Source: Dialister micraerophilus DSM 19965
GTDB taxonomy: Bacteria > Bacillota > Negativicutes > Veillonellales > Dialisteraceae
Length of the DNA stretch: 64,000 bases
Assembly (NCBI RefSeq): GCF_000194985.1
Contig: NZ_GL878519.1
Location: 784,207 to 848,206, forward strand
Direction of reading: 5' to 3'
Made by a program: the position numbers and the translations under genes. Positions 9,437 to 18,053 of the stretch are shown here, piece by piece (within the stretch, counting starts at the first letter, position 1; each line of letters opens with the position of its first letter). Under the pieces are notes generated by a model. That model saw only the letters and a program-made list of their open reading frames with translations. It made no database searches and was not told where the DNA came from.

Positions 9437-9444
9437 GAGAAAAT

Positions 9445-10131
9445 ATGAAAAAAATAATTACATCTGCAATACTTATAGTAATGATGACCTGCGGTATTGC
9501 AAATGCTGAAAAACTTCAATTTCCGCAAGGAGAGACATTGGACTTGAGCGAAAAAGTCGGAGTCTATGACGCTGAAAATTCGTTCACTGTAAAAATGATA
9601 AGAAAAGAAATAGACAAAAAAGAAACACAAGAAAAAATAAAAGAAAGCCTCTTGAACTCGGGAGTGACAACAAATGTCGAAGAAGCGACAAATACAGTCA
9701 CGAACATAATAAAAAATACACGCATATACCAATTGAGAAGCAACACGAAAGAAAACTACTACCAAGGAATACTCGTAAGCGTATATGTAAAAAACGGCGA
9801 TAAAACGAAATTGAAACAACTTCGGGAAAATCTTGAGAAAGAAAGCGAAAATATCGACCTCGTAGGAATAGCTATAAAATCATACATAAAAAACATACCT
9901 TTGGACATAAAAGAAAAAGACATGAAAAAAAGTAAAAAAGGAATCGAATACACAGAAAAAGAAACGAAAGCCGATTTTGAAAATGCAGACTATTCAAGCG
10001 ATCTGTACACCGACACAATAATCATAAAAGGAAAAGAAGGAAGCACATACTCGGTATTCAATACTACACAAGTAGCGGCAAAATACTTCAGACCCTTTAT
10101 TGAACAAGCATTGAGAGGTATGGAAAAATGA
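9445..10131 (+). CDS. Secreted protein of unknown function
   Basis: 228 residues with a signal peptide at 1-21 (AILIVMMTCGIANA) and a soluble, lysine-rich mature part. I recognise no domain. Predicted features are alternating helix and strand segments, a helical Lys/Glu stretch at about 110-135, and no cysteine after the signal. It starts eight bases after tcdA, with AGGAGAA as ribosome site, and its stop overlaps the next gene's start (ATGA). The coupling suggests the two secreted proteins act together in the periplasm or at the surface. The function is not known. Confidence 0.8.
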   Translation: MKKIITSAILIVMMTCGIANAEKLQFPQGETLDLSEKVGVYDAENSFTVKMIRKEIDKKETQEKIKESLLNSGVTTNVEEATNTVTNIIKNTRIYQLRSNTKENYYQGILVSVYVKNGDKTKLKQLRENLEKESENIDLVGIAIKSYIKNIPLDIKEKDMKKSKKGIEYTEKETKADFENADYSSDLYTDTIIIKGKEGSTYSVFNTTQVAAKYFRPFIEQALRGMEK

Positions 10132-11267
10132 GAAAACTTACAACGATAATACTTGCAATGCTTATGACCATGTCGATTACAGGCATACGGGCAAACACAC
10201 CGCAAGGCGGAAATTTGAGAATAAATCCGAACTATACGAATGAAGAAAAAATAAATAAACCGGACGAAAAAACGGAAAGTAAATACAGAAAAAATTCAAA
10301 AGAAAGTCCGGCAAAAGCGGAAGAAAAAATAAAACAAGATAAAAAACAAGATACAAAACAATCCGCAAATAAAGAAGAAAAAAATACAAAAACTGAAGTA
10401 AAAACTGAAAAAGAAACGAAAAAGGACGAAGTAAAAGCGGAAAAAGAAGAAGTAAAAAAACTCGAAAAAACCGAAAAAATCGAAAACGAAAAAACAAATA
10501 AAGACGAAACCGAAAAATCCGACAATTACGAAAAAATCGAAAACGTAAAAGAAGAAAAGAAAAACGACAAAGAAGACAAAAAAGAACTTGAAGAAGAAAA
10601 AGCCCTCGAACTCTCCGCAGTTTTTGAAACACAAATGCCGAAATTTTTCACCGGAGAACTTCCGATAAAAGGATTTTTGAACGAACTCGACTATCCGAAA
10701 AATATAAAATTCACACCGATGATAAATAAAAAATTACCGGAAATTGAAGAAATACCCCAAGAAATTTTAAACATGATGGGTGCAATATATGTAAAAAAAG
10801 ACCATGTACTTGCAAAAGCCGGAGTTTTCGGCATAGAATTTCCGAAAATACTCTTCATACCGGAAGCGGAAGGGATGTTTCTTGAAAACGGAATAGACAA
10901 AAGACTTGTAAAACCCATACTCGGATTTAATACGAAATTCGTAAATGCGGGTACGATTGTAAACGAATTTTTAAAAAATTTAATAGCGAAAGTAAGAAAC
11001 GACAATCTTCCGATACCCTATGACTTTGCAAATGCGGATATAGATGAAGTGATGCAATTCCAAAGAGATGAAAAAAATCCCGACCTCTACAGTGCGGGAC
11101 TGCGTGGAAAAATGCTCATAGACGGATTTGTACTGCCGGTAACGATGAAAGTCGACTTCATGCGTAAAGGTGACGTATACAGAATAATATTCATCGCATA
11201 TGACGACTCGCAAAAAGAAATAATGGAACCGGCGGAAAAGAAAATACTCGAACTTGCAACGCAATAA
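10128..11267 (+). CDS. Secreted Lys/Glu-rich protein with unknown C-terminal domain
   Basis: 379 residues. A signal peptide (1-22, LAMLMTMSITGIRA) is followed by a low-complexity segment at about 40-160 made almost only of Lys, Glu, Asp and Thr in 4-10 residue quasi-repeats (KTEKETKKDEVKAEKEEVKK), probably a long charged helix or disordered spacer. The C-terminal 210 residues (from about 170) look globular, with no domain I recognise. Overlaps the upstream secreted-protein gene by 4 bases (ATGA), so translation is probably coupled. It could span the periplasm or act as a stalk; this is inference only. Confidence 0.8.
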   Translation: MRKLTTIILAMLMTMSITGIRANTPQGGNLRINPNYTNEEKINKPDEKTESKYRKNSKESPAKAEEKIKQDKKQDTKQSANKEEKNTKTEVKTEKETKKDEVKAEKEEVKKLEKTEKIENEKTNKDETEKSDNYEKIENVKEEKKNDKEDKKELEEEKALELSAVFETQMPKFFTGELPIKGFLNELDYPKNIKFTPMINKKLPEIEEIPQEILNMMGAIYVKKDHVLAKAGVFGIEFPKILFIPEAEGMFLENGIDKRLVKPILGFNTKFVNAGTIVNEFLKNLIAKVRNDNLPIPYDFANADIDEVMQFQRDEKNPDLYSAGLRGKMLIDGFVLPVTMKVDFMRKGDVYRIIFIAYDDSQKEIMEPAEKKILELATQ

Positions 11268-11310
11268 ATACATATAATGAAAGCATGCTAACGCATAATT
11301 TCATGCATTA

Positions 11311-11338
11311 TAAAAGCACTCGTAAGAGTGTTTTTTAA
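11311..11338 (+). terminator. Terminator of the tcdA unit
   Basis: Stem GCACTC/GAGTGT with a GTAA loop and a run of seven T, about 45 bases after the last stop. Confidence 0.85.
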
Positions 11339-11409
11339 TTATATTTATATGTAAAAATCAAAAAAACATTTCAACTGAAAATATTTCATAAAAATAACAT
11401 AAAAAATCC

Positions 11410-11437
11410 TTGATTTTTTCTTATCGAGTGCTATACT
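11410..11437 (+). promoter_or_regulatory. mgtA promoter
   Basis: TTGATT and TATACT with a 16-base spacer, placing the transcript start just ahead of the M-box aptamer. Confidence 0.75.
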
Positions 11438-11452
11438 GTCTTTGTAATTGTA

Positions 11453-11575
11453 TCGGACTTGTTCGGTGAGGCTCCTATATAAACATAGGCTGCTGCCCAA
11501 AAACGTCGAGAGACGCCAATGGGTGTAACAGGATTTGTCGAAATAAGGCATATCTTAACGCAGCTAACTCAATGT
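11453..11575 (+). ncRNA. M-box (ykoK) magnesium riboswitch aptamer
   Basis: The conserved M-box segments are present in order: GGTGAGGCTCCTATAT, ACATAGGC, CTGCCC, ACGTCGAGAGACGCCAATGGG and AACAGGATTTGTCGA, ending in ATCTTAACGC. In this family high Mg2+ folds the aptamer and lets a downstream terminator form; low Mg2+ allows an antiterminator. The location, directly before a magnesium P-type ATPase and between a promoter and a terminator, fits transcriptional control by Mg2+. Confidence 0.96.
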
Positions 11576-11619
11576 TTACGTTGTATAGTGCTAAAACTCA
11601 GACGATTGAGTACATAGAG

Positions 11620-11646
11620 CTTCTCCTGTTCGGGAGGAGTTTTTTT
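11620..11646 (+). terminator. M-box expression-platform terminator
   Basis: Stem CTTCTCCT/GGGAGGAG with a GTTC loop followed by seven T. It sits between the aptamer and mgtA, so it should stop transcription when Mg2+ is plentiful. Confidence 0.9.
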
Positions 11647-11699
11647 CATGCAAGAACAAAAGTCCTATCCTATAAAAGATTACAGAAAGGATGAGGAAA

Positions 11700-14336
11700 A
11701 TGAAAACAATTACCATGTATGAAGCGGCACGTGTTGACAAAAATGAGTTGTATAATTTGTACGACACTCCGCAAAACGGTCTTGACGATGCGGAAGCGAA
11801 AAAGAGGCTGGAGCAATTCGGAAAAAATACTACACGTATCGACAAAAAAGAACCTTTTTGGCTCAAAGTATTAAAAGTATTCTCCAGTCCGTTCACATTG
11901 GTACTCTTGGGACTCGGTGTGATTTCATTTATGACGGAATACGTATTTGCAGATGTCGGCGATAAAGATGCGACAAGTGCAATTATTATATTTCTTCTCG
12001 TACTTGCAAGCGGAACGATGACACTCATTCAGAATGACCGTTCGGACAAAGCGGCGAAGAAACTGCAATCCATTGTAGAAATATCCGCTGCAGTCAAACG
12101 TAACGGTACTTTCTCGGAAATACCGACAAGCACGATTGTTCCCGGCGACTTGGTCGCTTTACGTGCAGGCGACATGATTCCGGCGGACATGCGACTTCTA
12201 TCCTCAAAAGACTTGTTTATATCGCAGACCTCACTCACGGGCGAAAGCTACCCCGTTGAAAAGAAAGCGGATGCAGTTGTGAAAGAAGGAGATGCCCCTA
12301 TTTCCTTCGGTAATATTTGTTATACGGGCAGCGAAGTCGTCAGCGGAAGTGCAATCGGAATTGTAGTAAGTACCGGACTGAATACAATGTTCGGCGACAT
12401 AGTACGCCAATTGGCATCGGCTCCGATCAAAACTAGTTTCGATATCGGTATAGAAAAGACATCAAAATTGCTCGTACGATTCATGATGGTCATGGCACCG
12501 CTCGTCATCATCATCAACGGATTGACAAAAGGGAATTGGCTCGATGCACTGCTCTTCGGTATCTCGATAGCGGTAGGTTTGACACCGGAAATGCTTCCGA
12601 TGATTGTAACGACCAACCTCGTCAAGGGAGCGAACGACCTCGCAAAGAGAAAAACTATTGTCAGAAGTCTGAACTCGATGCAAAACTTCGGAGCGATAGA
12701 CGTACTCTGTACAGATAAAACAGGCACATTGACACAAAATCAAATCGTACTGGAATACCATCTCGGTATCAATGGAGAAAGCAGCAATCGTGTACTGAAA
12801 CACGCCTACCTTAACAGCTATTTCCAAACAGGACTCAAAAACTTGATGGATAAAGCGATTATCAAGGCGGCAGATGAAGAAATATCCGGCTTGGAAGTCG
12901 GTTATGAAAAAATAGATGAAATACCCTTTGATTTTGTCAGACGAAGAATGAGTGTAGTCGTAGCGGACAAAAACGGAAAAACACAACTCATTACAAAAGG
13001 CGCTTTGGAAGAAATGCTTTCAATCTCCTCATTTGTAGACATTGACGGAAAAGTACGTCCTCTGACGGACAAAGACAGAAATAAAATTGTAGAAGATGTA
13101 GATAAACTCAATCAGAAAGGTTTCCGTGTACTCGGTGTCGCACAGAAAACAAATCCGCCGGACGTAGATGCCTTCTCCATAGAAGACGAACACGACATGG
13201 TCATGATAGGATACCTTGCATTCCTCGATCCGCCGAAAGAAACCACACATGCGGCGATTATGGCATTGAAACGTCATCATGTCGATGTAAAAGTACTGAC
13301 AGGAGACAGCGAACTCGTCACACGTCACGTCTGCAAAGAAGTCGGAATGGACATCGGCGACATCGTATTCGGTGAAGACCTTATCGGCATAACCGAAAAA
13401 GAATTGGCAAAAATTGCGGAAGAACACGTTGCATTTGTAAAATTGACACCTACACAAAAAGCCGACATTGTGCGTGTACTCAGACAAAACGGACATGTAG
13501 TCGGATTTATGGGAGACGGTATAAATGACTCGCCCGCCATGCGACAAGCGGACGTATCAATTTCAGTCGACAATGCTGTCGATATAGCAAAAGACTCCGC
13601 CGACATTATCTTGCTCGAAAAAGATTTACTCGTTTTGGAACAAGGACTTGTCAAAGGACGAGAAGTTTTCGGCAACATCATGAAGTACATCAAAGCGACA
13701 ACAAGCTCCAACTTCGGGAATATTTTCTCCGTACTGCTTGCAAGTATTTTCCTGCCCTTCTTGCCGATGACACCCGTACAACTTCTGTTTCTGAATTTGG
13801 TATACGATCTGTCCTGCATGGCAATACCTTGGGACCATATGGATATGGAATACTTGGAAAAACCGAAAAAATGGGAAGCGGCAAGCATACGCAACTTCAT
13901 GATATGGTTCGGTCCGACAAGCTCGGTATTCGATCAGACGACATTCCTTTTCATGTACTGGCTGATTATACCTATGAGCATGGGACTCAACTACGTACAA
14001 CTGACCTCCGGCACGGACATCACCACATTTGAAAGCATTTTCCATACCGGTTGGTTCATAATGAGTTTGTGGACACAGACACTCGTCCTCTATGCTCTGC
14101 GTACACCGAAATTCCCCTTTATAGAAAGTCGACCCGCTTTCAGTATGATGACAATTACCCTGCTCGGAATGCTGGTCGGAACGGTGATACCGTTTACCGT
14201 TGTCGGTAAATTCTTAAACCTTTTACCCGTTCCCGATAACTTCTGGATACTGCTCATTATCAATGTGGCATTCTACTTGGGACTGGTAACACTTATAAAG
14301 AAAATATATGTAAAGAAATATACAAGACTTCTGTAA
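11700..14336 (+). CDS. mgtA: Magnesium-translocating P-type ATPase
   Basis: Imports Mg2+ across the inner membrane using ATP (P3B-type). The order of motifs is standard: actuator TGES near 183, phosphorylation motif CTDKTGTLTQ with Asp339, hinge GDGINDSPAMRQADVSISVDNAVDIAKDSAD split over two helices, and about ten membrane segments, with four in the last 180 residues. Length is about 878 residues (MgtA about 898). I chose the ATG at 11700: the ATG at 11691 directly abuts the AAGG, while 11700 is about nine bases from it. The upstream M-box and terminator predict derepression at low Mg2+. Single-gene unit with its own terminator. Confidence 0.96.
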   Translation: MKTITMYEAARVDKNELYNLYDTPQNGLDDAEAKKRLEQFGKNTTRIDKKEPFWLKVLKVFSSPFTLVLLGLGVISFMTEYVFADVGDKDATSAIIIFLLVLASGTMTLIQNDRSDKAAKKLQSIVEISAAVKRNGTFSEIPTSTIVPGDLVALRAGDMIPADMRLLSSKDLFISQTSLTGESYPVEKKADAVVKEGDAPISFGNICYTGSEVVSGSAIGIVVSTGLNTMFGDIVRQLASAPIKTSFDIGIEKTSKLLVRFMMVMAPLVIIINGLTKGNWLDALLFGISIAVGLTPEMLPMIVTTNLVKGANDLAKRKTIVRSLNSMQNFGAIDVLCTDKTGTLTQNQIVLEYHLGINGESSNRVLKHAYLNSYFQTGLKNLMDKAIIKAADEEISGLEVGYEKIDEIPFDFVRRRMSVVVADKNGKTQLITKGALEEMLSISSFVDIDGKVRPLTDKDRNKIVEDVDKLNQKGFRVLGVAQKTNPPDVDAFSIEDEHDMVMIGYLAFLDPPKETTHAAIMALKRHHVDVKVLTGDSELVTRHVCKEVGMDIGDIVFGEDLIGITEKELAKIAEEHVAFVKLTPTQKADIVRVLRQNGHVVGFMGDGINDSPAMRQADVSISVDNAVDIAKDSADIILLEKDLLVLEQGLVKGREVFGNIMKYIKATTSSNFGNIFSVLLASIFLPFLPMTPVQLLFLNLVYDLSCMAIPWDHMDMEYLEKPKKWEAASIRNFMIWFGPTSSVFDQTTFLFMYWLIIPMSMGLNYVQLTSGTDITTFESIFHTGWFIMSLWTQTLVLYALRTPKFPFIESRPAFSMMTITLLGMLVGTVIPFTVVGKFLNLLPVPDNFWILLIINVAFYLGLVTLIKKIYVKKYTRLL

Positions 14337-14339
14337 AAA

Positions 14340-14374
14340 TAAATCCCTTTTGCGAAAGTGAAAGGGATTTTAAA
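14340..14374 (+). terminator. mgtA terminator
   Basis: Perfect 10-bp stem AAATCCCTTT/AAAGGGATTT immediately after the stop. The rest of the gap up to the porin leader is very AT-rich with no gene seen. Confidence 0.75.
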
Positions 14375-14552
14375 ATGCGAAAAAAATAAAATACCATGTT
14401 ATGAAAATAATATTTTGTTATGAAATATAAAGAATATAAAATATATAAAAAACGAACAAAAAACATAAAACGAGCGGAAAACCGAAAAAATATGCACAAT
14501 AAGTCGATAACGGGAAATTTTAACTGAAAAATGTATAAAATCATTTAAAATA

Positions 14553-14582
14553 TTGCAAAAAGCAATTACAATGTAATATAAT
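14553..14582 (+). promoter_or_regulatory. Promoter of the first SLH-porin gene
   Basis: TTGCAA and TATAAT with an 18-base spacer, about 30 bases before the conserved leader hairpin. Confidence 0.6.
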
Positions 14583-14610
14583 TCAGTATGTAATATTCAT
14601 TAGCTTCGAT

Positions 14611-14644
14611 AATGTAAAGAGGAAACAAGGTAACTCTTTGTACA
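14611..14644 (+). ncRNA. Porin leader hairpin, copy 1
   Basis: Sequence GAGGAAACAAGGTAACTC closed by AAAGAG/CTCTTT, lying 35 bases before a porin start. The same element occurs before three other porin genes (copies 2-4), with a conserved 12-base loop GAAACAnGGnnA. Confidence 0.6.
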
Positions 14645-14678
14645 TTTCAAAAAGGAGCGTTTTTAAAAGGAGATAAAA

Positions 14679-16021
14679 ATGAAAAAGATTTTCGCATTGG
14701 CAGCGGTAGCTGCACTCACAGCAGGTGTAAGCGCATATGCGGCAAACCCGTTCAGTGACGTAGGTACGGATCACTGGGCATATCAGGCTGTAGCGGACTT
14801 GTCCGCACAAGGTGTAGTGGAAGGATACCCGAACGGCACATTCGGCGGAGAAAAGCACATTACACGTTTTGAAGTTGCACAGATCGTTGCAAGACTTCTC
14901 GCACAGAAAAGTCAGCTCAATGCTCAGCAGAAAGCGACAGTTGAACAGAATACGCTGACGAACTTTCCAACCTCGGCGTTCGTGTAAATAACCTCGAAAA
15001 CAAAGTAGGAAACATTACATGGACAGGCGACTCTCGTGTGAAATATGAACGTGAGATGAAATTGGATCCGAATGATGACTCACACTATGAAACTACAGGA
15101 CGTATTCGTTTAAACGTAATAGCACAGACAAGTCCGGAAATGGCAGTGAAAGCACGTCTTGTAAATACATTCAGCTTTGACGGAAAGAATTTGGAGCGTA
15201 AGCCGTACGGTGACAACGGTCTTATTAAGGTAGATCGTCTTCACGCCGAATACTCACCGATGAAAAATACCATGATTGATTTCGGACGTACAGATGCGGT
15301 CATCGGATCGGGAGCATGGTACGGAAAAGGTATCAACGGTATTGTGGCAACCTATGACAACAATACTATCGGCTTGCAAGCAGGATACGGACGTCTGACC
15401 GATTATGGTAACTTGGAACAGGAGTACTACCTCCCAAATAAAGACTCCACAAAACGTGATTTGGTAGTAGAAAACCCGTTCAATATCGATGCAAATAAAG
15501 AAATGTGGTTCGTACAGGGACACACGATGCTCGGTAAGTACGTGACACTCGGTGCTTTCTTCACACACTTCAATAAAAAAGAAAGTACAAAACCGGCAGG
15601 AGAATTTGTCGGAGTCAACGGTAAAGTACAACTTGGAGATGCATTGAGCCTTGACGGTGAATATGTCGGAAATCGTCACCTTGTAACCAAAGTAACCGAA
15701 GCGGACCACAAAGCACGTTTTTGGAATGCCGGACTCACCTATCGTCTCGGTATGGCAAAATTGGGACTTCACTACTATGACGTGGAAGCCGGTTCCTATA
15801 TCGGCGGATCGAATTTGGCACTTTCACACGGTATGGACGGTGCATCAGGCAGATGTTTCTGGTCGGCATCTCTTGTAATGCCGGTCGCAGAAGATGTGAC
15901 ACTTGAAGCAAACTATAACTTCAAATCTAAGGCGCAACCACGCATTCAAGCTGACGGAGCTAAACCGGTAGTGGCTTCATTGTTTAACTACTGGAATGTA
16001 TCCTTGAACTATACATTCTAA
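14679..16021 (+). pseudogene. SLH-domain outer-membrane porin, frameshifted
   Basis: Relative to the intact paralogue at 18054, this copy lacks 10 bases (AAACTCGCAG) after codon 89, near 14949. The first reading frame stops at 14987 after 102 codons; the original frame resumes and stays open to 16021. Everything else is conserved: signal peptide, SLH domain (NPFSDVGTDHWAYQAVADL), coiled-coil start, the beta-barrel segments and the terminal aromatic YTF needed for outer-membrane insertion. Promoter, leader hairpin, ribosome site (AAGGAG) and terminator are intact, which points to recent inactivation. It could serve as a donor for gene conversion with its neighbours. A sequencing error of 10 bases is unlikely. 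Confidence 0.85.
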
Positions 16022-16032
16022 ACAATACGAAT

Positions 16033-16068
16033 GAAAGAACTCATCGAAAGGTGGGTTCTTTTTTTTGA
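16033..16068 (+). terminator. Terminator of the first porin gene
   Basis: Stem AAGAACTCATC/GGTGGGTTCTT with a GAAA loop and eight T. The other two tandem porins end with near-identical hairpins. Confidence 0.85.
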
Positions 16069-16230
16069 TATAAAAAATAAAATATATAAACAAAAATATA
16101 ACGATTAAATAAATAAAATTTATACGTAGAAATCATTTAAAAAACAAATAAATATAAAAATGGAAAACGAAGATTATAATGAGTTATAAAAATTTTTTTG
16201 AACGTATAAACAATAAAAATCAAATAAACT

Positions 16231-16259
16231 TTGAAATATTTGTAAAACTGTGCTAGAAT
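16231..16259 (+). promoter_or_regulatory. Promoter of the second SLH-porin gene
   Basis: TTGAAA and TAGAAT with a 17-base spacer and a TG before the -10. Confidence 0.7.
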
Positions 16260-16285
16260 GTATGTGTCACGAAGGCTCCGGTGAC

Positions 16286-16312
16286 AAACGAGGAAACACG
16301 GAAACTCGCAAA
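16286..16312 (+). ncRNA. Porin leader hairpin, copy 2
   Basis: GAGGAAACACGGAAACTC closed by CGAG/CTCG, where the other copies have AGAG/CTCT, a compensatory change. A second small stem GTCAC/GTGAC at 16266-16285 precedes it. It ends about 32 bases before the start codon. Confidence 0.6.
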
Positions 16313-16343
16313 TATAGGAGCGAATTTGAAAGGAGAAAATCTC

Positions 16344-17747
16344 ATGAAAAAGATTCTCGCATTGGCAGCAGTAGCTGCACTCACAGCAGGCGTAAGCGCA
16401 TACGCAGCAAATCCGTTCAGTGACGTAAGCACAGATCACTGGGCATATCAGGCAGTAGCAGACTTGTCCGCACAGGGCGTAGTAGAAGGCTACCCGAACG
16501 GCACATTCCAGGGTGAAAAACACATTACCCGTTACGAAGTTGCACAGATCGTTGCAAGACTTCTCGCTCAGGAAAGCCAGCTCAACGCTCAGCAGAGAGC
16601 AACAGTTGAAAAATTGGCAGCAGAATACGCTGACGAATTGAACAACCTCGGCGTTCGTGTAAGCAACCTCGAAAACAAAGTAGGAAACGTTACATGGGGC
16701 GGAGATGCTCGTGTAAAATTCGAACGTGCAAGCTTGAAAGAAGCAAATAAAGCTGCTAAGGAAAAAGCTGTAGCAGAAAATGCTCAAGTAAAACAAGCTA
16801 AACAGGATTTGGATACAGCAAATAAGGGCCAAGATGAACAAGCTAAGAAAGACAAGAAAACAGCTTATGACAAGGCTGTAAAAACAGCAGGAGATACTTA
16901 TGATGCAGCTCATAAAGATGATGCTGAACATGCAGATGCATACTTAGCTCGTATCCGTTTGAACCTTAAGGCTCAGGCTAACGACAAAGTAGCAGTAAAA
17001 GCTCGTTTGGCTACAGAATTCGACCTCAAAGACGGCGGAGACATGGCAGTTGAAGTTGAAAGACTTCATGCCGAATACGCTCCGGCAGAAGGTTTTACAC
17101 TCGACTTAGGTCGTACAGATGCAACACTCGGCGCAGGTTTGCTCTATGACGATACATTTGACGGTGTAGTAGCTTCCTATGGTATCGGTCAGTTCAACCT
17201 TCAGGCAGGTTACGGCCGTTACAGAGAAATGAAGGGTGCTCAATACGAAGTAAATAATGTTAAGAAAGACAGAGAAGCAATTTTCGTACAGGGATCCACA
17301 AAGATTGCAGACCAGGTAAACATCGGCGCATTCTACACACGTCTTGAAAAACTCGATGCTGAAAAAGATCAGGATGCAAAGGCATTCTACGGTGTAAACG
17401 CAAAGGCAGATCTCTACAAGGGACTTTCAGTAGACGGTGAATACGTAAGAAGAGATGATAAGGTTGCTGACGAGCATCCGGCTATGTGGACAGCAGGCGC
17501 TGCATATGAATTCGGACCGGCAACACTCGGCGTTCACTACTATGATGTAGATGCAAATGCATATTTCGGCGGATCCACAGCAGCATACTTATATGACAAT
17601 GCTAAGTTCTGGATTGCAAGCGGTGAAGTAGCAGTGGCTAAGGACGTTACTTTGAAAGCTGACTACTTATTCAAGGGTGAACAGAAGGATGACAGCTCCA
17701 AGGATCTTGATTCAGTATGGAATGTTTCCTTGAACTACGTATTCTAA
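16344..17747 (+). CDS. SLH-domain outer-membrane porin with Lys/Ala-rich insertion
   Basis: 467 residues. A signal peptide (1-22, ending AYA) is followed by an SLH domain (about 23-68) that in Negativicutes binds the peptidoglycan-linked polymer, a coiled-coil (about 75-112), then a porin-like beta-barrel ending in SLNYVF. Residues 130-198, between the first two predicted strands, are a helical Ala/Lys/Asp/Glu-rich insertion missing from the two tandem paralogues. The start is the ATG at 16344, eight bases after AAAGGAGA; in-frame codons upstream lie in the leader hairpin. First 110 residues nearly identical to the neighbouring copies. Probably an abundant OmpM-type channel and envelope tether. 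Confidence 0.9.
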   Translation: MKKILALAAVAALTAGVSAYAANPFSDVSTDHWAYQAVADLSAQGVVEGYPNGTFQGEKHITRYEVAQIVARLLAQESQLNAQQRATVEKLAAEYADELNNLGVRVSNLENKVGNVTWGGDARVKFERASLKEANKAAKEKAVAENAQVKQAKQDLDTANKGQDEQAKKDKKTAYDKAVKTAGDTYDAAHKDDAEHADAYLARIRLNLKAQANDKVAVKARLATEFDLKDGGDMAVEVERLHAEYAPAEGFTLDLGRTDATLGAGLLYDDTFDGVVASYGIGQFNLQAGYGRYREMKGAQYEVNNVKKDREAIFVQGSTKIADQVNIGAFYTRLEKLDAEKDQDAKAFYGVNAKADLYKGLSVDGEYVRRDDKVADEHPAMWTAGAAYEFGPATLGVHYYDVDANAYFGGSTAAYLYDNAKFWIASGEVAVAKDVTLKADYLFKGEQKDDSSKDLDSVWNVSLNYVF

Positions 17748-17758
17748 TAAATACGAAT

Positions 17759-17793
17759 CAAAAGAACTCATCGAAAGATGGGTTCTTTTTTTG
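17759..17793 (+). terminator. Terminator of the second porin gene
   Basis: Stem AAAGAACTCATC/GATGGGTTCTTT with a GAAA loop and a T-run. Confidence 0.85.
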
Positions 17794-17923
17794 ATATAAA
17801 AATAAAATATATAAATAAAATATAACGATTACACAAATAAAATTTATTTTTTAAACGTAAAATAATCGCTTCGAGTTAAAAATATAAATCGAGATTTATG
17901 TTTGTAAAACATTCGCAATAAAA

Positions 17924-17952
17924 TTGAGATTGAAAAATATGTATGCTAATAT
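17924..17952 (+). promoter_or_regulatory. Promoter of the third SLH-porin gene
   Basis: TTGAGA and TAATAT with a 17-base spacer and TG before the -10. The same TGCTAATAT occurs before the porin at 58592. Confidence 0.65.
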
Positions 17953-17986
17953 TTGAAAAGTCGGAAGGAATATCCCTTGCTTTCCG

Positions 17987-18021
17987 ATGTAAAGAGGAAA
18001 CACGGTGACTCTTTGTACATT
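17987..18021 (+). ncRNA. Porin leader hairpin, copy 3
   Basis: GAGGAAACACGGTGACTC closed by AAAGAG/CTCTTT, with further pairing TGTA/TACA beyond a small bulge. Ends about 33 bases before the start codon. A preceding stem TCGGAA/TTTCCGA spans 17960-17987. Confidence 0.6.
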
Positions 18022-18053
18022 TCAAAAAGGGGAGTTTTTTTAAGGAGATAAAA

